64,000 bases of DNA. Source: Dendrocalamus latiflorus. Lineage: Eukaryota > Streptophyta > Magnoliopsida > Poales > Poaceae. Shown in pieces: positions 10,769 through 22,339 of this stretch (positions are counted from its first letter, which is position 1; the number at the start of each line of letters is the position of its first letter). The translations under genes were made by a program, and so were the position numbers. The notes below the pieces were generated by a model. The model had not been told where the DNA came from. It saw nothing but the letters and a program-made list of their open reading frames with translations, and did no database searches. Location of the stretch: NCBI GenBank assembly GCA_017311315.1, contig CM029669.1:4997055-5061054 (forward strand), given 5' to 3'.

Positions 10769-11851
10769 GGTTAGTAGTAAACAAAAGACAACATAAAGGT
10801 ATTATCCCTATCAACTACTAGGTGGTGGAAGGTGGAACCACACATTTTCAAGCGTCTTACCACACTCTTACAAGTGTTCTTACCAATGCAGCAGGTGGTA
10901 CAACCGGTGGCTGGTTCGTGATACCATGTAAAGCGTGGGTACAATTGCAAGAGGGGATCTATTCTGATCAAGAGTATGTGGAGCTTGGAAGGCACAATAT
11001 GTAGCAATGGAGAACAATCAGTTAATTTCAGAAATTGCATAGAATTGAATTATAGTCCGTATCTAGCACTTAGCCTATGTTGCTGATCAACCAAGAATGG
11101 AAGATGGCTAAAATCAAGTGTATGGAAATGTGTAGGAGTGGTAAATACAAGATAATTCAATCCAATGCAATCTGGAATTGAAGAACACAAGTATTGACCC
11201 AAAACTGAAGAACTGAAGATTCCTGTCCACTGGACAGCACATTGGTATTTTGGCCGTAACTTTTTGTTAGATGTCTTTTTTTCATTGATTCTTTTTTTCA
11301 CTGTTTTCTGACAGCATTTTCTACAGATTTTCTATTGGGTCCAACTTCCGAAAACTGACACAGAAATTCGCACAAAAATCACAACTGCTGACTGTTGCAG
11401 ATTCAAAACAAATAATTGGGTCAACTTTCACCGCACATATATCTTAACTGCCTTGCTAGAATGATGTGAAATTTTACAGATAGATGGATAATAAATTTTT
11501 TAACCTAATGGGGGTGGTCTCACGCAAAAATAATCTCGGAATCAAAAGTTATGATGTGTTTGGTGGCGGCTGGAGAGAAAGGAAAAATCAACTGAATTGG
11601 AAATAGGGTTTGGGGTGGGGAAATTTTTTTTGTTTAGATTTTTAAAGGAACAAAGATATGACCAGCAATTAGACAATGCTATGACGGACACAAATTCAAT
11701 TTAGCAAACCAAAACTAACAGATTGAAAGGCACAACGGGGTTTGGACATCAGAGTTAACTCTTTTTGTGGGGTAATTTTTTTTCTGGACTATAGGAAATA
11801 AACACCAATCTACTAACTAGGGATACAAGATTTACCTCACGGGCAACCGTT

Positions 11852-11863
11852 GCTCTGATACCA
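11852..11863 (-). other. Primer-binding site of the inverted gypsy copy
   Basis: Plus strand GCTCTGATACCA, the reverse complement of TGGTATCAGAGC, four bases from the LTR end at 11868. Confidence 0.85.
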
Positions 11864-11867
11864 CTAA

Positions 11868-12769
11868 TGTGGCGATGGCCCGATCTTCCGAGAGGTACTG
11901 CTAAGTCGATTGTGGAGAACTCGACGTTGATGATCCAAAGGCTCCGACCAAAATAGATCGGACCCCTCGCAATCACTACACCACTGCTCCGTTGGTTATC
12001 AACCGTGCCGAACGCGGTTGACCTTGCCAAGAAGGCTATCTCCTGCAAGCGAATCGAGAACACAAGCAAGAGAGTTCAAGATGCAATCCGAAATTGTATT
12101 GCGAATAAAGATTAAATTCACAAGTTGCGGTTTCTCAACCGAACATGCGGTGAAACTACTAAGCAGAATAATCTCTTAAGAAAAACCCAAAGAAAACTAA
12201 AGGGCTGCGACCTCCTTAAATAGGGGAGTGGAAAGCCGCACTTATTTAATGACAAGGGATGTGGTACTATTCACAATTACTGTTCACACGTCCGTGGTAC
12301 TGTTCATGTGAACAGTATCAGCCCAAATAGCCTAAGTTACAAGGCCCTCGGCCCACTTTGACTCGGACTGGAAAAGTGATATGATTTGTTTTGCAGTTTT
12401 TGATTTTCTTGGATGGATTTTGGAGGTGAGACTAGATCTATCTGAAAGTAGACTCCAAGAGCTTTCCAACGAGTACTCACGGGCCCGGAGAATCCTTCTG
12501 GATCAAAAGTTATAGCCGTTTGAAGTTGGCTTGTCAGGCTGAATCCGAACTGATGTGGAGGCCGAATTGGATTCCAAAACCTGTCCAACTTGAACCCTTG
12601 CTTCAACTGGTTCCAAAGTGATGTGGTGCTACAAATATATATATTTTCATCATTAGGTAGCATCATATTCTCATTTAAAATGTGTTGAAGTTGACGAAAC
12701 GAATTCACCGTTAGTTCAATTTTGATATTGGCCGCTATGGTCGTATATGTTGGTGGCGTGGTCACATCA
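11868..12769 (-). repeat. Ty3/gypsy LTR (minus-strand arm)
   Basis: 902 bp, reverse complement of the LTR at 6835-7737 with scattered differences. On the minus strand it starts TGATGTGACC directly after the purine tract AAGAAAGGGAGGA (12770-12782), so internal 3' sequence lies on one side. On the other side are the primer site and gag. An LTR with internal sequence on both sides is the middle of a tandem or recombined element. Confidence 0.85.
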
Positions 12770-13056
12770 TCCTCCCTTTCTTGACAGAAAACCGGCCTCG
12801 ATTTTAACATATGTGTAGTGTCGCGTATTGCATGATCTTGATCATAAATCTTGGTACATGATAACAAACGCAACAAACTCTCATTATGTAATATCATAAG
12901 TTTTTTATCAAATAAAGTAAAATCTTTTTGAAACGAGCTCACCTCATAATTTAAGTGATGTGTAGGAGCTCTTGTAATTGGAACAACAAGTATAGCAAAT
13001 ATGGTTGTATCTACAGGGTACATGTTCTTATCATAACACCATAAGTGAACTACTTA
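12770..13056 (-). other. Internal 3' end of the gypsy element with polypurine tract
   Basis: Purine tract at 12770-12782 next to the LTR. The minus-strand reading frame upstream (SRPVFCQEREDDVTTPP) runs on into the LTR, as in grass gypsy elements whose pol ends inside the LTR. The frame is open for 228 codons (13023-12337), but most of that is LTR and has no recognised domain. The fragment is cut at 13056 by CACTA-2. Confidence 0.55.
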
Positions 13057-14961
13057 CACTACTACAGAAAAGGTCATCACAGACGGTTCAAAAACGTCAT
13101 CACAGACGGTTTTGTGAACCGTCTGAATTTATGCATCAGTAATAATACGAGGTCATCACAGACAGTTTTCAAACCGTCTGTGGTGCAAATATGACAGACA
13201 TTTTTTAACTAAAAACCGTCTGTGATAGTTATAATCACAGACGGTTTTTTGAACCGTCTGAATTTATGCATCAGTAATAATACGAGGTCATCACAAACGG
13301 TTTTCAAACCGTCTGTGGTGCAAATATCACAGACATTTTTTAACTAAAAACCGTCTGTGATAGTTATAATCACAGACAGTTTTTAGTTAAAAACCGTCTG
13401 TGATATATAGTTATCATAGACGGTTCTAAACTAGAACCGTCTGTGATATGTAAATATCACAGACGGTTCTTAACTAAAAACCGTCTGTGATATTTATAAA
13501 TCACAAACGGTTTTTAACTAAAAACCGTCTGTGATTATAACTATTACAGACGGTTTTTAGTTAAAAACCGTCTGTGATATTCCCTTCTACTCCTAAACCT
13601 ATTTCTGTTTATTGGCTAGCCTCAGGAAATGCTAGCCATGCCCTCTGAAACAAGCAGATCAACTGTACATGTATACATCCAATTCATATCTCAATTCATT
13701 TCACAAACATAAAACATCCATTTTTATTAAGATTAGAGCCTACCATTACAATATCCCAAAACAACGAGCAGGTTACACAACAAGAACAGAGAAAAAGCAA
13801 AGATCCTCTATGCCTTCTCGCCCCTGATGCAACGCATGAGCTGGATGTCTTTGACGCCCACCATCGTCGTCGTAGATTGAGCGTCTGCACGGTTGGCACG
13901 AGCTAGTTTCTTCTGCGGTGTGTTGCCTCCCGTAGACTTGTGCGTCGTCTGCAAGGAGGAGGAGAATAGCAAGGAGGAGGACAGCAAGGAGGGGGAGAAC
14001 AACAAGGAGGAGGATAGCAAGGAAGAGGAGACCAGCAAGGAGGCTAGTTTTTGGTTATATTTATAGGGGAGGGAGAGGGAGGGAGAGGCGGGAGTTCGAA
14101 ACTTTTTGGTGCGGGGACAGAAAGGCGGAGCTACGATCCGTGGAGTGAGGATTGGTGGATTTCTATTGGCTAGGATTGGGTTGAGGAGGATCGAAAGGCC
14201 CAGTGGTCAAATTATTACAGACGGTTCTATATATAGAACTGTCTGTGAATTAGAGCACAATATTTTACATACCGATGCAATATAAACAACAAGTCTGAAA
14301 AAATAAAATAGAAAGTTTTATATAGCTTATATATACTCATTTAAAAGGTTTCGGTGAGATCTACAACTTTTCAGTTGAAGCAAATCCAAATTCCGAAAGG
14401 AAGACCAAGAAAAAGGGCAAAAACAGAAACCAAAAACTTGCGACGCAGGTTTAGGTCCAAAGATGGCCGAGGGTCTTGGAGGGTGAAGGGCGCAAGCAGG
14501 TCATCTTTTTTGGATCGGGCTTGTCATTAGCTTTCCAACGAGTACAAGAACGTCGAAAACGGACATCGTATGCAAAAGTTATGCCCGTTTTACTGAAGGT
14601 GTCTCAAAACTGAATCATACTCAGACTTAAGCGGGAAAATATGAAATTTTGAGGGATTGCAAGGCGGGAAACGTATCACCAATGGTTTTTATTATAAAAC
14701 CGTCTGTGATACTGAAATATCACAGACGGTTTTATAATAAAAACCGTCTGTGATATTCCAGGTTTTTATTATAAAACCGTCTGTGATATTCCAGTATCAC
14801 AGACGGTTCAGCGGTAAGAACCGTCTGTGATACTCCTTTTTCTTACCACAAATACCATAGACAACCTCCAAATTAAAACCGTCTGTAATAGTGTACATCA
14901 CAGACGGTTTCACAAAACCGTCTGTGATTTGACGTCTAGTATTAGGCTTTCTGTAGTAGTG
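13057..14961. mobile_element. CACTA-2: non-autonomous CACTA element, TSD TTA
   Basis: Starts CACTACTACAGAAAAGG at 13057 and ends CTGTAGTAGTG at 14961 (1905 bp). It is flanked by TTA at 13054-13056 and 14962-14964, the 3-bp target duplication typical of CACTA elements. Subterminal arrays of ATCACAGACGGTTTT units lie at 13070-13580 and at about 14215-14240 and 14680-14945. The last 300 bases are nearly identical to the right end of CACTA-3 (35440-35750), so it can be expected to respond to the same transposase. No transposase is present. The interior holds a purine-rich tandem repeat and unrelated AT-rich sequence. Confidence 0.95.
13950..14045. repeat. Purine-rich short tandem repeat in CACTA-2
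   Basis: Degenerate units of about 15-30 bases built on AGCAAGGAGGAGGA. Minus-strand frames through it give Ser/Leu-rich peptides that I regard as repeat artefacts. Confidence 0.8.
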
Positions 14962-15358
14962 TTAGTTTCTTTTTTATCTAAAATGTGATATTTTCTCCTT
15001 ATCAGTGCATGATAATGTAAATTATTGGCCTCGTCACGTTGACGTGTACGTATGCGAATTGTGGACTCTGGCCTCATCTGTTTGGTGTTTGCAATGCAAG
15101 TAATTTGCTGCAAAACACCGTGCTTGCAGAAAAGATTCGGGTATTATGTCCCAAAAAAGAGAGTGCGTCATCAATTTAACATAATCAGAAGTAGGATGTG
15201 CCCATATTTGTCTTCTATTATTATAGGATCGTCGATGGCAATCAGACGGGGGTGAATGATTGCAGCGTCTAGCGGAAATTTTCCAAAAAATTATTATTAT
15301 TTTTTAAACCGGCAAATCACAGAAACACAAAAAGAACAAGGATAGCAAAAGAAGTATA
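14962..15358. other. Spacer between CACTA-2 and CACTA-3, no gene
   Basis: About 400 bases with no coding signal. The first 40 bases resemble 6785-6815 (TAAAATGTGATATTTT). The CACTA-2 target TTA lies at the edge of this shared segment. ATA at 15356-15358 is the left TSD of CACTA-3. Confidence 0.5.
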
Positions 15359-15650
15359 CACTACTACAGAAAAGGCCATCACAGACGGTTCGAAATCGTC
15401 ATCACAGACGGTTTTGTGAACCGTCTGTATTTATGGGTCAGTGATAATCGAAGGTCATCACAGACGGTTTTTGAACCATCTGTGATTATCAGCTATCACA
15501 GACGGTTTTGAGTTAAAAACCGTCTATGATAGCTGATAATCACAGACGGTTTTGAGTTAAAAACCGTCTGTGATAGCTGATAATCACAGACGGTTGGGAG
15601 TTAAAAACCGTCTGTGATAGCTGATAATCACAGACGATTTTGAGTTAAAA
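15359..15650. repeat. CACTA-3 left terminal repeat and subterminal array
   Basis: CACTACTACAG terminus followed by paired ATCACAGACGGTTTTGAGTT and AAAACCGTCTGTGAT units, several spaced by TAGCTGATA. The array breaks off near 15650, inside a unit, where it joins coding sequence of the Ulp1-like gene directly. This marks an internal deletion. Confidence 0.93.
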
Positions 15651-15664
15651 TATAATGTGTTAAA

Positions 15665-16021
15665 TCAAGAGGCATTACTACTAAGTGTTGTATATGATTA
15701 ATTAATGTGTAGCTAGCGAATACCCGAAAATTGCGAGTATGTTTCAAGGGCTTGGCCCCTGTCGTCGAGCCACGTGTTTGTTGAACGTATGTGGCGAACG
15801 ACCTTCGTTATTCGAAAAAGTTAGATTAGTTATTCGGAAGAAAAGAAAGAGTACAATGTACAATGTACGTACCTATCGAGTATTTGGGCGATAGCTGTGT
15901 ACTTGGATTTGTTCTTACTTAGAGAATCAAGGTATATAGCCTTGTTCCATTTTGGTATAATTACAATTAAAATCCAATGGAATTTCTCATTGTATGGCAT
16001 AAGAACAAATTCCTTATCTTG
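15665..16021 (-). pseudogene. Ulp1-like (C48) gene of CACTA-3, 3' part cut off by the gypsy insertion
   Basis: Reverse complement of the Ulp1-like exon and intron of CACTA-1 (5221-5560): the frame covers the HWxxxxxIPKWNKAIYLDS stretch with the His and Asp of the protease core. The upstream half of the same exon is at 27416-27600, on the far side of the gypsy element. The final exon with the catalytic Cys is missing because the subterminal array starts at once. It cannot encode an active protease. Confidence 0.8.
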
Positions 16022-16026
16022 GTGAG

Positions 16027-18951
16027 TGTCGAGACCCGAATATACAATTCCGGACTCTACTGTGTATTCCGCGCTAGTCCAGGATCACGCTAGTGCACAC
16101 AGCGCAAACAAAGACAAATATCATCCACATCACGATATTCTAAAGAAAATTCAAATTATATTAATAATCATCAGCGTACGACCTTATGGCCAAGCTTACA
16201 TTTATTAGCCTGAAGGGCTTTAAAGAAACTAGCAGCGGAAATCCAAAATTAAACGTAGTAGCCACTCGACATGCCCACAGGCAATCGACTGGGGAGCGAA
16301 GTCCTAATCCGTGAAGTCCTCGTAGTAGCCTCCTTCTAGCAACTCCTGCTGATCTGATCCCTCCTCCTCAACTAAGCAACATGGGCATAAAGCCGTGAGT
16401 ACATTGGTACTCAGCAAGTCGTTTGTAACAAGTGAATGCAATATAGTATGCAAGGCTTAACAATGGATGGCTGAAAGGTTAATTTTGCATAAAGCAACAA
16501 TTTAAAGTAAATACAATAAATAGATTGAAAAGCAAATTTAACAACAGACATTAAGTAGATAACCAAAGGAATTGAATATAACCACAAGTGAACTAACCAT
16601 TCACTTCCCAGCTCAAACCAACCAAAAATTTCATAAAGACTCTACCCCTCGTGTGAAATCACCGAGCATTGTCCATGACCGAGGACACGGCTATTCGAAT
16701 AGTTTTACACTCTGCAGAGGCTGCACAACTGTACCCACACGATGTGATAATCCTCACGTTAAAGATAATCACAACAAGGCTTTTACAATGATCCATCTCC
16801 ACCCGATCCCACTCGCTAAGGATTCGCCGTCGAGTAGGGTACCCCCCTAGTCGATAATTGCCCCCTCTTGCGCCACACAACATCAGTAGTAACACCAAAG
16901 TGGAGACTTCACAAATTATTATGCCAGGTCTATCCCATACTAGACATGTGGTTTGCACGGTTAAGCTCAGATCAATGGCGCACAAAGTTAAGTCCTTAAG
17001 AGTTACCCAGGCGAAACAACCACATCCCATGTGCAACCAGCACCCCCTTTACTGCACGATCATTCGCCCAAGTGAAAGCCAAGTTTGTATAACCAATGTC
17101 AATGACACTACCCATGTCATGACATACAAATTTTATAACTGTGGTTAACCACCACGTTCAAGTATATCATTAAATCAAATTAATTAACCACATGTGATGA
17201 TAGATCCAACGTACTAATGATAAGCCTGGCTAAGCAATTAGACGTAACCCCATGTGACAACTATTATTGTATCACTAAATAATTCCCAATCCTAAGGTGT
17301 CAATGGAAACATGGTAGTCAAATTATCATGGAGGGAATAACCAATTAGGAGTATAACTACCAATACAAGGTTTTAATATCAAATAGCAATGCATGATAAA
17401 TTTGAAACAAAATAATACATAATAGATTGAAAAATTAGGTTCAACATGATCAAAGAATACGACTTGCCTTGGCCTTGCTCAGCTGAGGGCTCTTGGTCTT
17501 CAAATCCAACTTCCGCTCCCTCGAACACGCGATCTAACGAGAGAGAAAACGAGACGAAAAGACAAAATAAATTCAAATAAAATTTAAATGAACTTCAAAA
17601 ACTTTCAAACCTGAACCAAATGTAGAGCTCAATTTTAGATGAATTTAGAAAAAAGAACGGGGTCAATCGGAGCTAGGACGAGGGAGAACGGGCTCTTGGA
17701 AAATTGGATCTAAAGAAAATCGGGAAAATTGGAAAAATGCACTGTGCTGTGGACTGAGCGCACGACAGAACGGGTCTACGGTGAACCCGGCGCACGAAAC
17801 AGTATGGCTGACTGAGCTGCTGGCGCAAGCGGTGAGGGCTGACGTGGCTGCTGACGGGGCGACACGTGGACACCTGGGCTGACGTGGCTCGGCTTGCATG
17901 GCTGCGCGGTCTACGGCTTACGGCTGACAAGCGGGCCCCGCGTGTCAGCGGCTCGGCGCATGGTGGATCCGTTCCACGGGAAGGCGAGGGGTCGCGCTGT
18001 CGCTGACGTCAGGGCTGACGTGACGGCGCGGGGACCGAGGGGACGCGGGGTGCGGCCGAGGCGGCGACGAGGCGCGGGCGGGTCCGCGGCGGCGGCTGGG
18101 TAGCGGCGGCGGCTGGCCGGCGGTGAAGGGCGGCGGGGTTCAGCCGGCGGCGACGATGTCTTACCGGCGACGGCGGAGACGGCGGCGAAGGCGACGGCGC
18201 ACGGCACTGGCGGCGGCGAGGGACGGCGAACTCCGGTGGAACGGCGAGCGGCGGCGAGCGCACACGGGCGACGGCGGCTACGGGCGAGGCGCACGGGTGT
18301 CGGCGGCGGTGAGCGGCGGCGGAGGCGGCGGCTCGAGAGGTGCGGAAGCCGAGGGGTCGCGGCGGCTTTATACGCGGACGCCGAGGCGTCCCGATCGAAC
18401 CCGACGGCGGTGCGGCGGAGTCTGGGCCGGACACGGGGAAGAGAGTCCCGCTCGCAGACGAGGACCCTAACAGGTGGGCCCCACCTGTCAGTGGCTCCGG
18501 GCAAGCGGGCGGCACGGATGGCGCGTGGGAGCGGGCGGGTGGCTGGGATGTCGACACGCGTCGTCCATCGGGCGTAGGGGAGCGGGCGCGGGCGCGGGCG
18601 GATGCTCGCCGCGTGGCGCGGGCAGGGCAGGCCAGGCCGGCGGGCGAGCGGGCTGGGCCGGTTGGTTTTTCTTTTTCTTTTTCTTTTTCAGAAATTCAAA
18701 TAAATCAATTTGAGCTCTAGAAAATAGCAAATAAATCCAGAAAAATCCAGAAAAAAAATTCCAATAAATTCCTTGAGACACAAAGAACTCAAATAAAACA
18801 ATTTTGGCAAATGTTAATGTTTAACTTAACCATATTAAATCCTTTTTAATTCATAAATTTCCATTTAAGCTTTAATTAATTCCAGAAAAAATTCAAATGG
18901 TGAATTTTATTTTAAAAGCTTCAAAAAGACTCTGAAAATCAGGATGTTACA
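16027..18951 (-). repeat. Gypsy 3' LTR
   Basis: 2925 bp, TGTCGAGACC...GATGTTACA on the plus strand. Its first half is AT-rich; 17760-18660 is extremely GC-rich and gives spurious Arg/Pro/Ala-rich frames on both strands. A short (TTTTTC)n tract lies at about 18664-18690. No real gene is present. Confidence 0.95.
18366..18372 (-). promoter_or_regulatory. LTR TATA box (3' LTR)
   Basis: TATAAAG on the minus strand, embedded in the GC-rich LTR and identical in place to 26832-26838 in the 5' LTR. It is the likely core promoter of the retrotransposon. Confidence 0.5.
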
Positions 18952-18965
18952 AACCTCCCCCCTTA
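18952..18965 (-). other. Polypurine tract of the gypsy element
   Basis: Minus strand TAAGGGGGGAGGTT, immediately before the 3' LTR start TGTAACATCC. It is the plus-strand DNA primer site and fixes the LTR boundary. It overlaps the last codons of pol. Confidence 0.85.
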
Positions 18966-21900
18966 AACGGAATCTCGACCCCGAGATTCTGGCTCTCTAA
19001 GGAATAGGTTTGGAAACTCCGCTTTGAGATCCTCCTCGCTTTCCCAGGTTGCTTCCTCCTCTGAATGATTGCTCCACTGAACTTTGCAAAAGCGAACAAC
19101 TCTTCTTCTGGTGACACGCTCTGACACTTCCAAGATCTTGATGGGATGCTCTTTATAGGACAAATCCTCCTGGAGATCCACAGCCTCTATTGGCACTGCT
19201 TCCTCTGGCACTCGCAAGCACTTCTTTAATTGAGACACATGAAACACATCATGTATCCCGCTCAAGTTCTCAGGTAGCTCCAGCTGATAGGCAACTTCTC
19301 CCTTGCGCTTCAAAATCTTGAATGGCCCCACATACCTTGGCGCTAACTTTCCCTTCATTTGAAATCGCTTAACTCCTTTGAAAGGTGTGATCCTGAGGTA
19401 CACATAATCATTGGGCTCAAAGCTTAAATCTCTTCGGCGAGTATCTGCATAACTTTTCTGTTTGGCTTGAGCTGCCTTTAGCCTCTCTTGTATCAAGCGC
19501 ACTTTCTCTTCAGCTTCTTGTAAACATTCCGGCCCAAATATTTGCCTTTCTCCCGTCTCTTTCCAATTGAGAGGGGTCCTACACTTCCGACCATACAAAG
19601 CCTCAAACGGTGACATCTGCAAACTGGCCTGGTAACTGTTGTTGTAGGAAAATTCTGCGAAAGGTAGACAATTATCCCACTTAGCTCCGTGATCCAAGAC
19701 ACATGCTCTCAACATGTCCTCCAGGATTTGATTTACACGCTCTGTCTGACCATCGGTCTGCGGGTGGTATGCTGTGCTGAAATTCAGATGAGTACCCATT
19801 GCTTCGTGGAAACTATTCCAAAATCGTGAAGTGAACTGCGATCCACGATCTGACACTATTCTCTTAGGAACTCCATGGAGACTTACAATTCTGGACACAT
19901 ACAATTCAGCCAACTTATCTCCAGAATATGTGGTTTTGACTGGCAGAAAATGGGCTACCTTTGTCAATCGATCCACAATTACCCATATTGAGTCGTATCC
20001 TTCCTTGGTTCTGGGTAGACCTGTGATGAAGTCCATTCCCACATCTTCCCACTTCCATTCGGGGATCCTCAAGGGTTGCAGCAAACCTGCGGGTCTTTGA
20101 TGTTCTGCTTTCACTCGCTGGCAAACATCACAAAGTACCACGTACTCTGCTATTTCTCGCTTCATACCTGGCCACCAGTACTTATCCTTGATGTCTTGAT
20201 ACATCTTGGTACTGCCTGGATGAATTGAATATAGTGACTCGTGTGCCTCTTTAAGCAACAATTGCTTCAACTCTTCCTTATTGGGTACGCACAACCGCTT
20301 CTTGTACCATACGATGCCCTGATCATCCTCCTCAAAACCTGTTGCCTTTCCTTCTTTCAATCCAACCTTGATCCGCTGGATATTTTCATCCACTGGTTGT
20401 GCTTGACGAATCTGACCATCCAAGGTCGGCTGCAAGTCTAAAGCGGCTAGCATCCCTTCCTCAACCAACTCCAAACTGAGCTTTTGAAATTCCTCGTGCA
20501 ACGCCGGTTGGCTTTCTTTGACCATTACTGTGTTGCAATACACCTTTCTGCTCAACGCATCTGCCACTACGTTGGCTTTTCCCGGGTGGTAATGGATTCC
20601 AATGTCATAGTCCTTTATCAACTCCAACCATCTTCTTTGTCTTAAGTTGAGGTCTGTTTGGGTGAAGATGTACTTCAAGCTCTTGTGATCCGTGTAGATC
20701 TCACATCGGTTACCCATCAGGTAGTGTCGCCATATTTTCAGGGCATGCACCACTGCTGCTAGCTCCAAGTCATGCGTAGGGTAATTCTCCTCATGTGGCC
20801 TTAACTGGCGCGATGCATACGCTACCACTCTTTTGTCTTGCATCAATACGCACCCTAAACCTTTGCGGGAGGCGTCACAATAAATCTCAAAATCTTTCTT
20901 GATGTCTGGCAATATTAGGACTGGCGCTGTAGTCAGACTCTCTTTTAACTTCCGAAAACTCTTCTCGCATCCTGGCGTCCATTCAAACTTCTTTTCCTTC
21001 TTTAATAGCTGGGTGAGAGGTCGGGCTACACTGGAGAACCCTTCGATGAATCTACGATAGTAACCTGCCATTCCCAGGAAGCTTCTGACCTGGGTCACTG
21101 ACGTGGGTGCCTTCTAGGTGAGCACATCTTGTACTTTCCCTGAGTCAACGGACACTCCTTCTGCTGTCAACACATGACCCAAAAAGGCAACTTCCTTCAT
21201 CCAAAATTCACACTTGCTGAACTTGGCATACAACTTATGTTCCCGCAATCTCTGCAATACCAACCTCAAATGTTCTTCATGCTCCTCCTCATTCTTGGAG
21301 TAGATCAGAATGTCATCGATGAACACAACGACAAACTTATCCAAGTAATCCATGAACACTTTGTTCATCAGGTACATAAAATAGGCTGGGGCATTGGTTA
21401 GGCCAAAGGACATCACGGTGAACTCATATAATCCATAACGAGTTGAGAATGCTGTCTTGGGTATGTCCTCCGGTTGAATCCTCATTTGGTGATACCCCGA
21501 TCTCAAATCGATCTTGGAGAACACTCCAGCTCCTTTTAATTGATCAAACAGGTCATCAATTCTGGGCAACGGATACTTGTTCTTGATGGTAACTTCATTG
21601 AGAGCTCGGTAATCCACACACATACGCTGGCTACCATCCTTTTTCTTGACGAACAATACTGGTGCTCCCCACGGAGAGGTACTGGGTCTGACATATCCTT
21701 TATCCAACAATTCTTGTATCTGCTTCTTCAATTCTGCTAACTCATTGGCGGGCATTCGGTAAGGTCTCTTGGAAATTGGCGAGGTGCCTGGTGCTAACTC
21801 AATTGCGAACTCCACTTCTCTTTTTGGTGGCATCCCAGGGAGATCATCAGGAAAAACATCCGGATATTCCCTGGCAACTGGCACTTCACTTAGGGCAATC

Positions 21901-22339
21901 CCTTTACTTTGGCATACCATCACTTTTTCTGGCTGCTTTATGTTGGCTTCAAATCTAACTTTGCTTCCATCAGGACCGTCCAAGGTGACTGCTCGGCTTC
22001 CACATTCCAACACTGCTTGGTGTTTCTTGAGCCAATCCATACCCAGAATTACGTCCAAAGACTGGATATTCAGCACAACCAAATCTGCGGAGAACTCTAC
22101 TCCTTAGATGGCTATCCTAACTTTGGGGCATCCTAGGTTTGTACTCATCTCAGAGCCTGGGGATTGAACCAATAAAATGGAACCAAGTGCAACGACTTCC
22201 AACTTATGCTTTAGAGCAAAACTCCGGGAGACAAACGAATGTGAAGCTCCAGAATCAAACAAAACTGTGGCAGGTACTGAATTTACTGGGAACTTACCGA
22301 TCACCACATCTGGCGCTGCTTGAGCTTCCTCCATGGTGA
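18963..22339 (-). pseudogene. Gypsy pol: protease, reverse transcriptase, RNase H, integrase, chromodomain-like tail
   Basis: Protease motif VLFDSGASHSFVS near 22250. Reverse transcriptase follows, with KKDGSQRMCVDYRALN and the catalytic VFIDDILIYSK near 21300-21330. RNase H is near 20900-20550 (YCDAS, DLELAAVV, YTDHKS, ADALSR). The integrase has an HHCC zinc finger (HESLYSIHPG, CDVCQR) and a DDE core: Asp in DFITGLP, Asp in VSDRGSQF, Glu in TERVNQ. The tail from about 19150 (TRRRVVRFCKVQWSNHSEEEATWE) is chromodomain-like. The frame is interrupted by TAA at 22104-22106 and TAG at 21114-21116. The second probably replaced TGG within the family-typical LTWKAP context. Each open piece is otherwise intact (322 and 711 codons). 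Confidence 0.93.

Larger units (their letters stand above)
6835..12769. mobile_element. Head-to-head pair of Ty3/gypsy fragments forming a large palindrome
   Basis: Bases 6835 to about 9290 (LTR, primer site, leader, first half of gag, plus strand) are repeated in inverse orientation from 12769 down to about 10315. The spacer of about 1 kb is the rest of gag from the plus-strand copy. The arms are clearly homologous with scattered substitutions and small indels. At the inner junction, plus-strand gag sequence runs into minus-strand gag at a short similar word (GACTATATGCAC versus GACTCTATGCAC). Neither half has pol. The minus-strand half also carries internal 3' sequence upstream of its LTR (12770-13056). 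Transcription through it would give a long double-stranded hairpin RNA. Confidence 0.85.

Noticed and set aside
12337..13023. 228-codon minus-strand frame as a gene
   Set aside because: Most of it is gypsy LTR, with a purine tract and LTR start in the middle; only the short part before the LTR could be the end of pol.
13065..13580. Regularly spaced short repeats resembling a CRISPR array
   Set aside because: Units alternate in orientation, spacers are short and similar, and the arrays end at CACTA terminal repeats with 3-bp target duplications; this is a plant CACTA subterminal region.
17911..18781. Several frames of 80-200 codons rich in Arg, Pro, Ala and Ser on both strands (also at 26386-27223)
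   Set aside because: They lie in the GC-rich part of both gypsy LTRs, overlap each other on opposite strands, and have no domain; GC-rich DNA lacks stop codons.
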